Source: Adiantum capillus-veneris (Eukaryota; Streptophyta; Polypodiopsida; Polypodiales; Pteridaceae). Taken from it: a stretch of DNA of 64,000 nt. Of this stretch, positions 22,871 to 34,797 are shown piece after piece (position 1 is the stretch's first letter; the number at the start of each line of letters is the position of its first letter). The notes below the pieces were generated by a model. That model did not search any database. It was not told where the DNA came from and saw only the letters and a program-made list of their open reading frames with translations. The position numbers were made by a program, and so were the translations under genes. Where the stretch lies: positions 29,729,013 to 29,793,012 of the forward strand of contig CM043968.1 of the NCBI GenBank assembly GCA_014529385.2, in the 5' to 3' direction.

Positions 22871-25800
22871 ATGGCTGACAACAACAACACAGATGTGTTC
22901 AAGATGTTTGCTGCTCAGGACAGGTTGGATGGGGACAACTACCCTATGTGGGCTTATATGATGCAACATGCATTGATGTATGTCCTGGTTCTGAGGATGT
23001 AGGCGATGTTGAGGATGTTGCAGGTCTTGCTGCAAGGATTGCAGCTGTTAGAGTTGTTTTGCCTACGGCAGAACAAGCTCGTTGGGATGTTAAGGATGCG
23101 CAGGATCATGCATTGATTGCGTTGTCTGTGAAGCGCACCATTGTTCCTCACATCCGTTCAGCAAAATCTGCAAAACAAGCTTGGTATATTTTAGCAGGTC
23201 TTTATGCAAGCCGCAATGAGGCTAAAATTGCTTTGCTGCGTAAAGAGTTGGAGTCGAAGATTATGCATGAGGAAGATGATATGGACATTTTCCTTGCTAG
23301 TGTCAAGGATATCAATGAGCAGCTTATTTCTGCAGGTGAAGTCATTTCAGACAGTTCCCTTGTGCAGACTGTTCTTGATGCCTTACCAGATTCCTACCAG
23401 ACTTTCGCTAGTACTTGGAGACTTATGACCCAAGGAAATCCTGAAGTTGTCAAGTTTGATGCATTATGCACATTGCTGTTGCAAGAGTCACTTTCCAGAA
23501 AAAACAGGACTAGACAGCGTTCAGTTGAACAGGATTTTATTGCTTCTCAAAGAAAGGGTGGTAACAGTAATGCAACCACTTCTTATGGTTCTGCTGCGAG
23601 TGGCAAAAATTCTGTTCCTAATGCTTCTGCTGGCAGCACTTCGTCTGGCAATTCAGGTGATAAGGGCAAAAAGAAGACTCGTTGCCATTATTGTAAAGCC
23701 AATGATCACTTGATCAAGTCGTGTCCTAAGTTGAAGGCCAAAGAGGCTAAGAAGAAAGAGGGTGGTTCCACTGCAAATGCTGGTTCCACTACAAATGCAG
23801 CCATTGTTGAGTCTTCTGTGAAAGGAGACTGTGTTGCTGATGTTGATGCAGAATGGGCATTTAGCGCAGAGTGCACTTACAATCCTGCTGTCCATGATGC
23901 ATGCTTGTCAGTTGCTGCAGATTCACATGTGTGGTATTTCGATAGTGGTGCTACAAAGCACATTACCTCACATCGTGAATTGTTTACCTCTCTTGAGTCT
24001 GTCCCTCATGGGAATTCAGTCACTTGTGCCAACAACGCCTCTTATTCAGTTCATGGAGTTGGAAATATTGTGCTCACTGCTGCTAATGGCAGTTCCTTAA
24101 CACTTGTTGATGCACTTTATGTACCTGGGATCAAGAAGAATATCTTGTCTGTATCCGCACTTGCTAGACTTGGACTTGTAGTCAAATTTGTGGATGACAG
24201 ATGTACAGTTCATGATCTCAGTTTTGGTGATGAAATTGTTGCATCTGGGCTTTTGTGCCATGGACTGTATAAGCTCACTTTGTATGACAAGTGTTGACAA
24301 AATTTTGCAAATGCTGTTGCAGATTCAAGGGCTATTTCATATGCAAAACTTTGGCATGCACGTTTTGGTCATCAGAATTTTGCTAGTTTGCTGCGTTTGC
24401 AGAAATCTGATATGGTTGCTTCTTTGCCGCCTCTTGAAGCATCTGTCAAACATGTTTGTGAAGGCTGTATTTTGGGTAAGATGCAGCGTTCTAAATTTCC
24501 AAAGGATGGTTTAGTTCGGGCCACATGCAGGTTGCAGCTTGTGCATAGTGATGTTTGTGGGCCCATGCAAACTCCGTCCTTGGGAAATTACCTGTACTTC
24601 GTGACTTTCATTGATGATTACTCCAGGCATGCATGGGTATTTCCGCTTAAAGCGAAGTCCGAAGTTTTTATGTGCTTCAAACAATTTCTGGCTATGGCTG
24701 AAAATGTCTCGAAATGTACTATGGGCACCCTCCATTCTGATCGAGGGGGGGAGTATATGTCTCATGAATTTAATGCATTTCTGGCTAGTCGTGGGATAAA
24801 ACACCAATGTACAGTGCCTTATACACCTAAGAAAAATGGTGTTGCTGAGAGGAAAAACAGGTCACTGACGAAAATGGCACGATGTATGGTCAAAAGTCAA
24901 GCTTTGCCGCATTCTTTTTGGCTTGAGGCCATTATGTGTGCCACTTATGTACTTAACAGGTGTCCTACGAAAGCTTTGCAGTCTATTACTCCATATGAAG
25001 CATGACATGATAGAAAGCCTTCTATTGAGCACATGCGTGTTTTTGGCTGTTTGGCATATGCTTTGGTGCCACAAGTACAGCGCAGAAAATTGGATGATAA
25101 GGCTGTCAAATGTATTTTTGTTGGTTATAGTGCTGAAAGAAAAGGTTACAGGTTGTATCATCTACAAACAAAACGTATTCTAGTTTCACGGGATGTAGTG
25201 TTTGTGGAAGATTCTGTTCAGTCCTTGCTATCATGTACTAGAGACAGTAATGTAAGCTCACAGGACATTTATGACACTTTGTTGCCTCTTTTCAGTGGTG
25301 GAAATATGAATGTAAGTTCCAATGAGGCAAATGTACAGCCTATGGGGTTTTCCGAAAATGTTCTAGATCAACCTATTACTGATGCAAATGTACATGATGT
25401 ACTTGATGAGGAAAGGGCTAAAAATGAGCAGGCTAGAGGTATGCCAAAATGGCTGGTGCACAGTTTGCGTGACAGTAAATTGGATGCACCTTTGTCTAGT
25501 CGTACTCGTTCAGGCTCTCGCCATGCATCTTATGCATCAGATTGTTATGCTTTGGCTGTGTCTAGCTTACATGATGTTGAGTAGCCTCTGACTTTTGATG
25601 AAGCACAAAATTCAGAAAATTGGATGGCTGCCATGCAGTCAAAATATGATGCACTTATAGAGAATGACACATGGACTTTATGTGATTTGCCTCCTGGCAA
25701 AAAGGCCATTGGTACGAAGTGGGTTTACAAGTTGAAACGCAAGCCGGATGGTGAGATCGATCGCCATAAGGCTCGACTTGTTGCAAAGGGTTATGCACAG

Positions 25801-27120
25801 CAAAAAGGCATAGATTATGAAGAGACTTTTGCTCCCACTTGTCGTATGACTACTGTACGTTTTCTATGTGCATTGGCAGCTCATTTTGGTTGGGATGTAC
25901 ATCAATCAGACATTGTTACTGCTTTCTTGAATGGTGACATATTTGAGGAAGTTTATGTAACGCAGCCTCGCGGTTTTGTCATAACAAGACAAAAGGACAA
26001 AGTGTGTAGATGTAAGAAGGCTTTGTATGGGTTGAAGCAATCTCCTCGTGCTTGGTATGAGAAAGCTGACACTCTTATGGTTAAACGAGGCTTTCGTAAC
26101 AGTCCAACAGAAATCACATTGTATGTAAAGCGTGAGGGTGATGTACTTCTCATTGTGGTTCTTTATGTTGATGAATTGCTGATCATTGGACCAAATGAGA
26201 GACATTTTGCTGAATTTAAGGCTGATTTGAATGCTACTTTCAAGATGAAAGATTTGGGGCTATTGCATCATTATTTGGCCATATAGTTTAAGCAGTGTGA
26301 TGGTGGTATTGCCTTGTGTCAGAAAAGTTACATAGAGACATTGCTATGTAAATTTGGACTTGAGGATTGCAAATCTATTGCCACTCCCATGGAAACAGGT
26401 TTGAAATTGAGTCTACATGATGCTGGGGATCTTGCTGATGTCACTCTTTACCAAACTGCTGTTGGCTGCCTCATTTATGTATGCAACATGAGGCCGGATA
26501 TTCAGTTTGCAATCTCACAGGTCAGCAGATTTATGCATAGCCCAGGGTCTAAGCATTGGCAGGCTGTCAAGAGGATTTTCCGCTACCTTAGTGGCACTTT
26601 ACATCTTGGCTTGTTTTATCCCAAGGGGGGATCATTGCCGCCAGACTTACATGCTTTTTTGGACTCATATTGGGCTGGTTTTTTTGACACGCGAGTGTCC
26701 ACAAGTGGTTTTTGTTTCATGCTTGGCAGTTCATGTATATCATGGTTGAGAAAGAAGCAACCTACTGTGGCCACTTCCAGTTGTGAGGCTGAGTACAGGG
26801 CAGTCTTCACAGCTACGGTTGAGTGTGTATGGCTCAGACGCCTTATGGCTGATTTGGGTGTTGGACAGGACACTGCCAACACTATCTACACTGACAGTCA
26901 GAGCGCATTGGCAGTTGCGAGGAACCCAGTTTTTCATGCTCGCACAAAGAACATTGAGGTGCATTACCACTATGTCAGGGAGAGGCTCTCAGCAGGAGAG
27001 ATCAGCTTGGCTTATGTGTCAACACAGGACAACCTTGCAGATCTTTTCACAAAGGCATTGTCTCGTGAGAAGCTTGAAGCTTTCCGAAAAGCTTTGGGCT
27101 TACTCCCCTTTGTGGACTGA
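22871..27120 (+). pseudogene. copia-1 gag-pol polyprotein with one frameshift and four stops
   Basis: Gag starts at the ATG at 22871 (MADNNNTDVFKMF) and changes frame near 22960-22990. From there one frame runs to TGA at 27118-27120, interrupted by TGA at 24295, TGA at 25003, TAG at 25582 and TAG at 26284. Domains in order: UBN2-type Gag; one CCHC knuckle (CHYCKANDHLIKSC); protease with DSGA near 23941; GAG-pre-integrase; integrase with HSDVCGP, HSDRGGEY and the GVAERKNR helix; reverse transcriptase; RNase H (WAG...STSGFC...SSCEAEYR). The catalytic YVDD is YVDE here, while copia-2 keeps YVDD. At the first two stops and the third, copia-2 has a sense codon. Confidence 0.94.
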
Positions 27121-27183
27121 TCATGTCCTCAGGGCATGGCACTTCCCTTTACTCATGTGCCAGCTCTCGTTCACCGCATCACT

Positions 27184-27195
27184 CCAGGGGGGATT
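27184..27195 (+). other. Polypurine tract of copia-1
   Basis: CCAGGGGGGATT directly before the 3' LTR. Confidence 0.8.
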
Positions 27196-27422
27196 TGTTA
27201 CCATATACATGTGGTAGTGATGTGTGTGAACACACTAGGACCGCCGGGGAATTTTTTCCCTCTTTAGGAGGTTTTTTCTCCCGTGCATTGTATATACGCC
27301 CATCACTCTAGGGCTATCTATCTTTCCATTGCACACTAAGTAACACACTCTCTATTGTGTGCCTTGAGCTTCCTTTGTCTTCTCCAAGCTGTGTGTGTTT
27401 CTCTACAACCCTAATTCCAACA
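27196..27422 (+). repeat. 3' LTR of copia-1
   Basis: 227 bp, paired with 22282-22508 and followed by the second CAGAG target duplication. Confidence 0.95.
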
Positions 27423-27890
27423 CAGAGCATGCATAGGCATTGCGCTGATCAGAACTTGCAACTCCTCTTTGTTTTCACCGTTGATTTGCTCTAAAATAAT
27501 CTAGTCCTCTGATAAAGGCTCCTCGTTGGATGGCCCTTGTGAAAGAGAGGCTTTCCCTTGACGTTCTTGAGCTTTTTTCGTGGCTGGCTCATTCTCCTAC
27601 CTGGAAGGCACATTTTCCTCCCTTACTGGCACAGGCTCCTCCCTTACTGGAACAGGCTCCTCCCTTACTGGCTCCAGATCCTCCCTAACTGGCTCCGAAT
27701 CCTCCATGCCTCGCTTGTTTTTCTTTCTAGCTGGTTCCTCCATAACTATCTTTGTTTCTTTCATGACTGCCTCGGGGTCCACCATGGCCTACTCATGCCC
27801 CTCTGTAGCTGGCTCAGCCTACCCATCTGTGTTGTTTCTCTCAACTCGTGATCGTGTCCTTCTAATGTTTGATTCAGTTCTAGAAGGGGG
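27423..27890 (-). pseudogene. Upstream half of a decayed, Glu-rich coding region split by copia-1
   Basis: One minus-strand frame stays readable across this segment, broken only by TAG codons (27501, 27597, 27789 and 27819). It encodes a charged protein with a short tandem repeat, EPVREEPVPVREE (about 27605-27690), a basic patch ARKKNKR, and then ENKEELQVLISAMP up to the copia-1 junction. It continues in frame at 22276 once copia-1 and one target copy are removed. No domain is recognised. The repeat could reflect a low-complexity linker or a minisatellite. Confidence 0.45.
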
Positions 27891-27893
27891 ATG

Positions 27894-27940
27894 TTAAGAA
27901 TATCCATGGTTAAGAATATCCATGTTAAGAATATACCGGA
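27894..27940. repeat. Short tandem repeat, about 17-bp unit
   Basis: GTTAAGAATATCCATG occurs about three times in succession with small changes. Confidence 0.8.
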
Positions 27941-29385
27941 TAGAAACTGGTTGAAGCAGCCCATCGTAGCGGAAGCGTAGCCTCCAAAGAGTGTCAAAAC
28001 CCATGGCATGATAGTAACACGGTGTGCATGGGCAGCCCGGATATATCCATCGCTGAAGAATTCAACGAGGTAGTCTTCTGCAATTTCTTATAGGCAGAGA
28101 AGTGCACTGTTGGCCCATCGCATGCCCACTCTCCAATGCTCGCAAATCTCTCGCACTACTCGCTGGAAAGGAAGACGTGGAATGGCCGGTTGCATGTGTC
28201 ATTCGATCCTTCGTAGCTCTTGCAGGACACCTCTGTGCGCCTCATATCGACGTCTTCTTGCTTGAGCATGCAAAGAGTCACCTGTTGCCCTTCTAGGCGG
28301 CGTGACCTTTTCACGAGGCATCTCTACAAATAGCATAACAGAAAACGACATGTCATTTGTTGCACAAGATCATACCTCTTCAGTGTGTGTAGAGTTCTGT
28401 GTCACTAAAGTGTTGCAGAACAGGAGTAAGAGGAGGATTCACAAAAAGGAGGAGCACTAGAGAGTAAGAGGAGGATGCGGAAAAAGGGTTGGGAGCACAA
28501 AAGAGATGGTTTGCTTATTGCGTAGCGTCAACGGGGGCAGAGTTAAAATGCTGGGCAGTAGAGGATGAGAAAAGAGGTAGAAGAGTGCTCAAGCTTTTAC
28601 TATTTGCTCACTGCATGAGCGCTCATCTGGGGCGAGGGTATAGTTAAAATGTTTGGCGGGGGTACTACCTCTAAACTTACTGTGCTCACCTCAACGAGGG
28701 TGACAACTTCACTTATGCGCATGATTACACCCGAGATTGTGGTTAGTAGATCATACTGCATGGGAATCTGAGCCCGTTTATTGCTCCCAAACTGGTTGTC
28801 CTTGTGAGCACAACCCACGTGCCTTTGTCGAGCGACAGTTTAGAGTCACCCGCCGATCATCGTTGCAGTCGCCATCTCCATCTCCAAGTAGAACAAATAG
28901 ACCGCCCTTGCCTTCGCCTTTTTTGCGCTCTTCTCCTTGGCCACCTCTCACGATCCTGCACTCGGGGGGTCCACCTCTATGTATGTAAGTATACCATGAG
29001 AGTTCAACAGGAGGGGTTGTTTAATTCAAATTTTCTTAGTAAATTTATATAAATATATTTAAATAAGGGTTTTTTTATTACACTTTGGAATAAACCCCGT
29101 AAGTTCATAAAAAAAGAGGGGTTGTTTTATTAGTTCAAGATTCACAGATAAGGGGTTTTCTAAATACCCTTTGAACGCACGTTGTATAGATGGTTTACAT
29201 ATAGCGAACCCCCTCGAGATCCTGCATTGAGCGACCTCCACTGGTTTGAGTCCTATGCTGCCGCATCGCCATCGCCCTTGCCTTCGCCTTTTTGTCCTCT
29301 TCCCCCTGGCCACCTTCTGGTTCTTGCTCTCAGCGACTTGCGACATCACCATCCACCTCGGAGCCATTGGATATTGTAGAGACAG

Positions 29386-29419
<34 letters not shown>

Positions 29420-29726
29420 CCCCCCCCCCCCCCCGCCCTACCTATGTGTTGTTAACTATGTGCGCACCGAAGCCACTGCATTATGGGGTTAGGGCACAAG
29501 GGGAACAACACTCCAAGGGCCAAGAGTGGTCGTTAGGGTAAGATTAGAAGTCTCGCAACCTCAAGATTGGCATAGTTACAAATCGTATGTATTAGTTGAG
29601 ATTCTCCATGCAACGTTGTGAGGTTCAAGGCATGGTTGGAATAATTACTCCTTATGTGACCATGCTTAAGTTGTTATTCAATGCTATGTTTGGGCATAGT
29701 GAGTGAGTAGGCCTATATATCTCTTA
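27941..29726. other. Spacer, no gene recognised
   Basis: No supported gene. Two diverged copies of a pyrimidine-rich block (CGCCCTTGCCTTCGCCTTTT then CTCTTC-CC-TGGCCACCT) lie at about 28892-28945 and 29273-29315. A (CT)n tract followed by about 18 C lies at 29388-29434. Confidence 0.5.
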
Positions 29727-30160
29727 CTGATAACATTTAATGCTCTGTTCCAATCCACCTGTTCCGAATGGACGTGAGTACAATGTAAATTCAACTTGGG
29801 TCAGAACCAAGCGAATAGGGCCCTTCCGAGATTCTTGGGGCCCCTATTCGCCTGGTTCTAACTCTAGTCACGTCACCTATTATGACATTAGTGCATGGGA
29901 CAAAACCAAGCGAATAGAGACCTTGAGGGATACTCTGGGCCCAATATTTGCTTGGTTATGACACCAAATACATACCGATTTTGAATAGTAGTTTTGGCTT
30001 CCTTTTTCTTTCAGACATGGGGATCATAGCCTTGGAGACAGACTATGTGGGCAAGGATACATAGCATTTATTGATAACAATAAATGCTATGTTCCAATCC
30101 ACTTATTCCGAATGGACGAGGGTACAATGTAAATTCAACTTGGGTCAAAACCAAGCGAAT
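29727..30160. repeat. Direct repeat and hairpins of a GGGTCAAAACCAAGCGAAT family
   Basis: A block of about 90 bp (TTCCAATCCAC-T-TTCCGAATGGACG, then ACAATGTAAATTCAACTTGGG) occurs at about 29727-29815 and 30077-30160. Between them are two inverted repeats: AGAACCAAGCGAATAGGG paired with CCCCTATTCGCCTGGTTCT (about 29802-29862), and AAAACCAAGCGAATAGA paired with ATATTTGCTTGGTTAT (about 29903-29959). The arm motif resembles that of the hairpins at 21677-22090. Copia-2 inserted at the end of the second direct repeat. Confidence 0.75.
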
Positions 30161-30387
30161 TGTTGAAATTAGGGTTGCAGAGAAACGCACACAGCTTAGA
30201 GAAGATGAAGGAAGCTCAAGGCACACAATAGAGAGTGTGTTACTTAGTGTGCAATGGAAAGATAGATAGCCCTAGAGTGATGGGCGTATATACAATGCAC
30301 GGGGGAAAAAACCTCCTAAAGAGGGAAAAAATTCCCCGGCGGTCCTAGTGTGTTCACACACATCACTACCACATGTATATGGTAACA
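30161..30387 (-). repeat. 3' LTR of copia-2
   Basis: 227 bp, the inverse of the copia-1 LTR; on the plus strand it starts TGTTGAAATTAGGG and ends GGTAACA. Confidence 0.95.
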
Positions 30388-30462
30388 AATCCCCCCTGGA
30401 GTGATGCGGTGAACGAGAGCTGGCACATGAGTAAAGGGAAGTGCCATGCCTTGAGGACATGA

Positions 30463-33012
30463 TTAGTCCACAAAGGGGAGTAAGCCCAAAGCTTTTCGGA
30501 AAGCTTCAAGCTTCTCACGAGACAATGCCTTTGTGAAAAGATCTGCAAGGTTGTCCTGTGTTGACACATAAGCCAAGCTGATCTCTCCTGCTGAGAGCCT
30601 CTCCCTGACATAGTGGTAATGCACCTCAATGTGCTTTGTGCGAGCATGAAAAATTGGGTTCCTTGCAATTGCCAATGCACTCTGACTGTAAGTGTAGATA
30701 GTGTCGGTAGTGTCCTATCCAACACCCAAATCAGCTATAAGGCGTCTGGGCCATACACACTCAACCGTAGCTACGAATACTGCCCTGTACTCAGCCTCAC
30801 AACTCAAAGTGGCCACAATAGGTTGCTTCTTGCTCAACCATGATATACATGAATTGCCAAGCATGAAACAAAAACCACTTGTGGACACTCGCGTATCAAA
30901 ACAACCAGCCCAACCTAAGTCCGAAAAAGCATGTAAGTCTGGCGGCAATGATCTCCCCTTGGGATAAAACAAGCCAAGATGTGAAGTGCCACTAAGGTAG
31001 CGAAAAATCCTCTTGACAGCCTGCCAATGCTTAGACCCTGGGCTATGCATAAATCTACTGACCTGTGAGACTGCAAACTGAATATCCAGCCTCGTGTTTC
31101 ATACATAAATAAGGTATCCAATAGCAATTTGGTAAAGAGTGACATTTGCAGGATCACCAGCATCATGAAGACTCTATTTCAAACTTGTTTCCATGGGAGT
31201 GGCAATAGGTTTGCAATCCTCAAGTCCAAACTTACATAGTAATGTCTATATGTAACTTTTTTGACACAAGGCAATACCATCATCACACTGCTTAAACTAT
31301 ATGCCCAAGTAATGATGCAACAACCCCAAATCTTCTTGAAAGTAGCATTCAAAATATCCTTAAATTTAGCAATTTGTCTTTCATTTGGTCCAGTGATAAG
31401 CAAATCATCTACATAAAGAACCGCAATGAGAAGTACATCACCCTCACGCTTTACATACAATGTGCTTTTGGTTGGACTGTTACAAAAGCCTTGTTTGACC
31501 AAATGAGTGTCAGCTTTCTCATACCAAGCACGAGGAGATTGCTTCAGTCCATACAAAGCCTTCTTACATGTGCAAACTTTGTCCTCTTGTCCTTTCATGA
31601 AAAAACCGCAAGGCTGCGTTACATAAACTTCCTCAAATATGTCACCATTCAAGAAAGCCGTAACAATGTCTAATTGATGTACATACCAACCAAAATGAGC
31701 TGCCAATGCACATAAAAAATGCACAGTAGTCATACGACAAGTGGGAGCAAAATTCTCTTCATAATCTATGCCTTTTTGTTGTGCATAACCCTTTGCAACA
31801 AGTCGAGCCTTATGGCAATCGATCTCACCATCCGGCTTGGGTTTCAACTTGTAAACCCACTTCGTACCAATGGACTTTTTTCCAAGAGGAAAATCACATA
31901 AAGTCCATGTGTCATTTTCTATAAGTGCATCAGATTGATTGCATGGTAGCCATCCAATTTTCCAAATTTTGTGCTTCATCAAAAGACAGAGGTTCCTCAA
32001 CATCATGTAAGCTAGACACAGCCAAAGCATAACAATCTGATGCATAAGATACATGGCGTGAGCCTGAACGAGTACGACTAGACAAAAGTGCATCCAATTT
32101 ACTGTCACGCAAAGTGTGCAACAACCATTTTGGCATACCTCTAGCCTGCTCATTTTCAGCCCTTTCCTCATCAAGTACATCATGTACATCTTCCTTAGTA
32201 ATAGGCTGATCTGTAACATTTTTGAAAACCCCCATAGGCTATACATTTGCCTCATTGGAATTTACATTCGAACTTCCACCACTGAAAAGAGGCAACAAAG
32301 TGTCATAAATGTCCTGTGAGGTTACATTACTGTCTCTAGTACATGACAGCAAGGGTTGAACAAAATCTTCCACAAACACTACATCCCGTGAAACCAAAAT
32401 ACTCTTTGTTTGCGGGTGATACAACCTCTAACCTTTGCTTTCAGCACTATAACCAACAAAAATACATTTGACAGCCTTATCATCCAATTTTTTGCACTAC
32501 ACTTGTGGCACTAAACCATAAGCCAAACAGCCAAAACCATGCATGTGCTCAATAGATGGCTTTCTATCATGCCATGCTTCATATGAAGTCATAGACTGCA
32601 ACACTTTTGTAGGAAATATGTTAAGTACATAAGTGGCACACATGACAGCATCGAGCCAAAACGAATGTGGTAAAGCTTAACTCTTGACCATACATTGTGC
32701 CATTTCCATAAGTGACCTATTTTTCCTCTCGGGTACACCATTTTGCTAAGGCGTATAAGGCACTGTACATTGGTGTTTTATCCCACGACTAGCCAGAAAT
32801 GCATTAAATTCATGAGACATATACTCCCCCCCTCGATCGGAACGGAGGGTGCCCATAGTACATTTTGAGACATTTTCAGCCATAGCCGAAAACTGTTTGA
32901 AGCACATAAAAACTTCGAACTTTGCTTTAAGCGGAAATATCCATGCATGCCTGGAGTAATCATCAATGAAAGTCACAAAGTACAAGTAATTTCCCAAGGA
33001 CGGAGTTTGCAT
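30463..33012 (-). pseudogene. copia-2 polyprotein: RNase H, reverse transcriptase, integrase core
   Basis: Reading down the minus strand: integrase core (DDYSRHAW, RSDRGGEYMS, up to 33012 at the CACTA-2 junction), the linker, reverse transcriptase with KWVYKLKPKPDGEID and an intact YVDD (about 31390), and RNase H with WAGCFDTRVSTSGFC and SCEAEYR, ending at TAG 30463-30465. Several frameshifts and stops separate the pieces. It is closely related to copia-1. Confidence 0.9.
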
Positions 33013-33032
33013 GGGTCCACAAACATCACTAT

Positions 33033-33044
33033 CACTACAAGAGG
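33033..33044 (+). repeat. 5' terminal inverted repeat of CACTA-2
   Basis: CACTACAAGAGG; subterminal GTCGCTA-type motifs follow at about 33055-33190. Confidence 0.95.
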
Positions 33045-33282
33045 CTCTTCATATTAGCGACGCTCACACGGCGACGCTCCAAAAAAAAATTCCCGGCGTT
33101 GCTATGAGCGTCGCTATGAGCGTCGCAAATTTCTTTGTAAATTTGCGACGCTCATAGCGACGCTTATAGCGATGCTCATAGCGACGCCGGCTGGGGTAAA
33201 AAAATAACCGAGCGCGCCCAAAAACTTAGATCTCAGATCTGAGTTTTTTGGTGCCCTCAAGCAAGGAGCAGGTAACGCTCTC

Positions 33283-33284
33283 CC

Positions 33285-33331
<47 letters not shown>

Positions 33332-33482
33332 CTTCTCCACACTCACACACACACACACACGAGGAGAGGAAGGAGAGCCAGGTATGCTCCTTCCCTCTCC
33401 TCATTCTCATGTTCCCTTCCCCTCTTTCTCTCTCCCTCTCTCTCTCACACACACACACACATACACACACACACATAGTGTT

Positions 33483-33528
<46 letters not shown>

Positions 33529-33755
33529 AACAAAAACAAAAACGCACACACACATACATAAACAAAGAATGCACACACACATTGAGAGAGAAAAAGAGAG
33601 AGAGAGAGCATGCATAAACAAAAAACGCACGCATTGAGAGAGGAAAAGAGAGAGAGAACATGCATAAACAAAAAACGCACACATTGAGAGAGGAAAAGAG
33701 AGAGAAAACATGCATACGATCCAAAAAAATGCACACACATTGAGAGAGAAAGAGA
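33283..33755. repeat. Microsatellite cluster in CACTA-2
   Basis: (CT)n at about 33283-33326, (CA)n at about 33342-33360 and 33446-33476, and (GA)n at about 33487-33524. They are followed by at least three copies of a unit of about 50 bp containing CATGCATAAACAAAAAACGCAC and GAGAGAGGAAAAGAGAGAGA. CACTA-1 has a related cluster at 14700-14995. Confidence 0.85.
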
Positions 33756-34691
33756 GAGAAACTAATTTAATGTCGTAGGAAACTAATTAAAATTAAAAGA
33801 CCTAAAGATCTAGCCGACGAGGAGTTGAACTCAAGACCTATTATTCAAGAGGGAAATGGCATAATCAATCTATCATACTTGGCATGGGTGATAGAAAGGT
33901 TATACCATTTATCTCTTTTTATTGGCACACACATCCACACACGCGCACACACACAAGAAGAAGAGAGTTATAACGTCGTAGGAAACTATCTTAAAAGACG
34001 TTAAAGATTAGGTTATATGTAGACTTACATTAAATTAGATTTAGGTTTATTTTTAACTAGATTTACGTTTATTTAAGCTAGATTTAGATTTACGTTATAT
34101 TAGATTAGATTTAGGTCTCCATAGACTGCGATGCCTGCATGAAGCGGGTGAAGAAAGCCCTCAATGGAATATAGGGTATTGATGCCTTCACTCATGGTGG
34201 GCTCCGTCGATCCAAAAGTACTGGTGAAATGTCTTCAGAAGATAGGGAAGAAGGTGGATCTTCAGGGTGGCAAGAGTCACTACATCCCCGACACAATGAC
34301 CATCTAGACAACCTCTAGTCATTAGACTTACGTTAAATTAGATTTAGCTTTATTTTTAGTTAGATTTACGTTTATTTAGATTTACGCTTATTTACGTTAG
34401 ATCGAGTCCACGCAAGAATTACTTACGGTTTAGGGTTTAGATTTAGACGAACAATGAAAAGATCTACTGTGAAAAGATGTTAAGATGAAGTGAAGTGCTA
34501 CAGGTAGAGAAGAGGCAAAGGGGTTTTGTCCACTACATGCAGTATCATGTAGACGTGGGTGTGTAGATTTCTTGTACCCACAAATATAGGTATTGACCAA
34601 TAAAGACGAGATTATAACCCGGTGGTTCTGATCTCCGTGCACCTCTAGATCGAGGTGTGCGGGGATTGGACATGACTAGAGAATGTGAGGT

Positions 34692-34735
<44 letters not shown>

Positions 34736-34797
34736 GACGAAGAATGCCAATAGAATATTAAATTTGTTGTCCAGGTTATAAGTTTTTTATCCTCATT

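Larger units (their letters stand above)
22282..27422 (+). mobile_element. Complete Ty1/copia LTR retrotransposon (copia-1), defective
   Basis: Two 227-bp LTRs (TG...CA) flank the element, with target duplication CAGAG at 22277-22281 and 27423-27427. An initiator-Met tRNA primer site follows the 5' LTR and a purine tract precedes the 3' LTR. By eye the LTRs differ at about ten positions (roughly 4%), so it is older than copia-0. All usual copia domains are present in order, but the polyprotein has one frameshift and four in-frame stops. It is the same family as copia-2 (30161-51184) and is inserted into a decayed minus-strand coding region. Confidence 0.96.
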
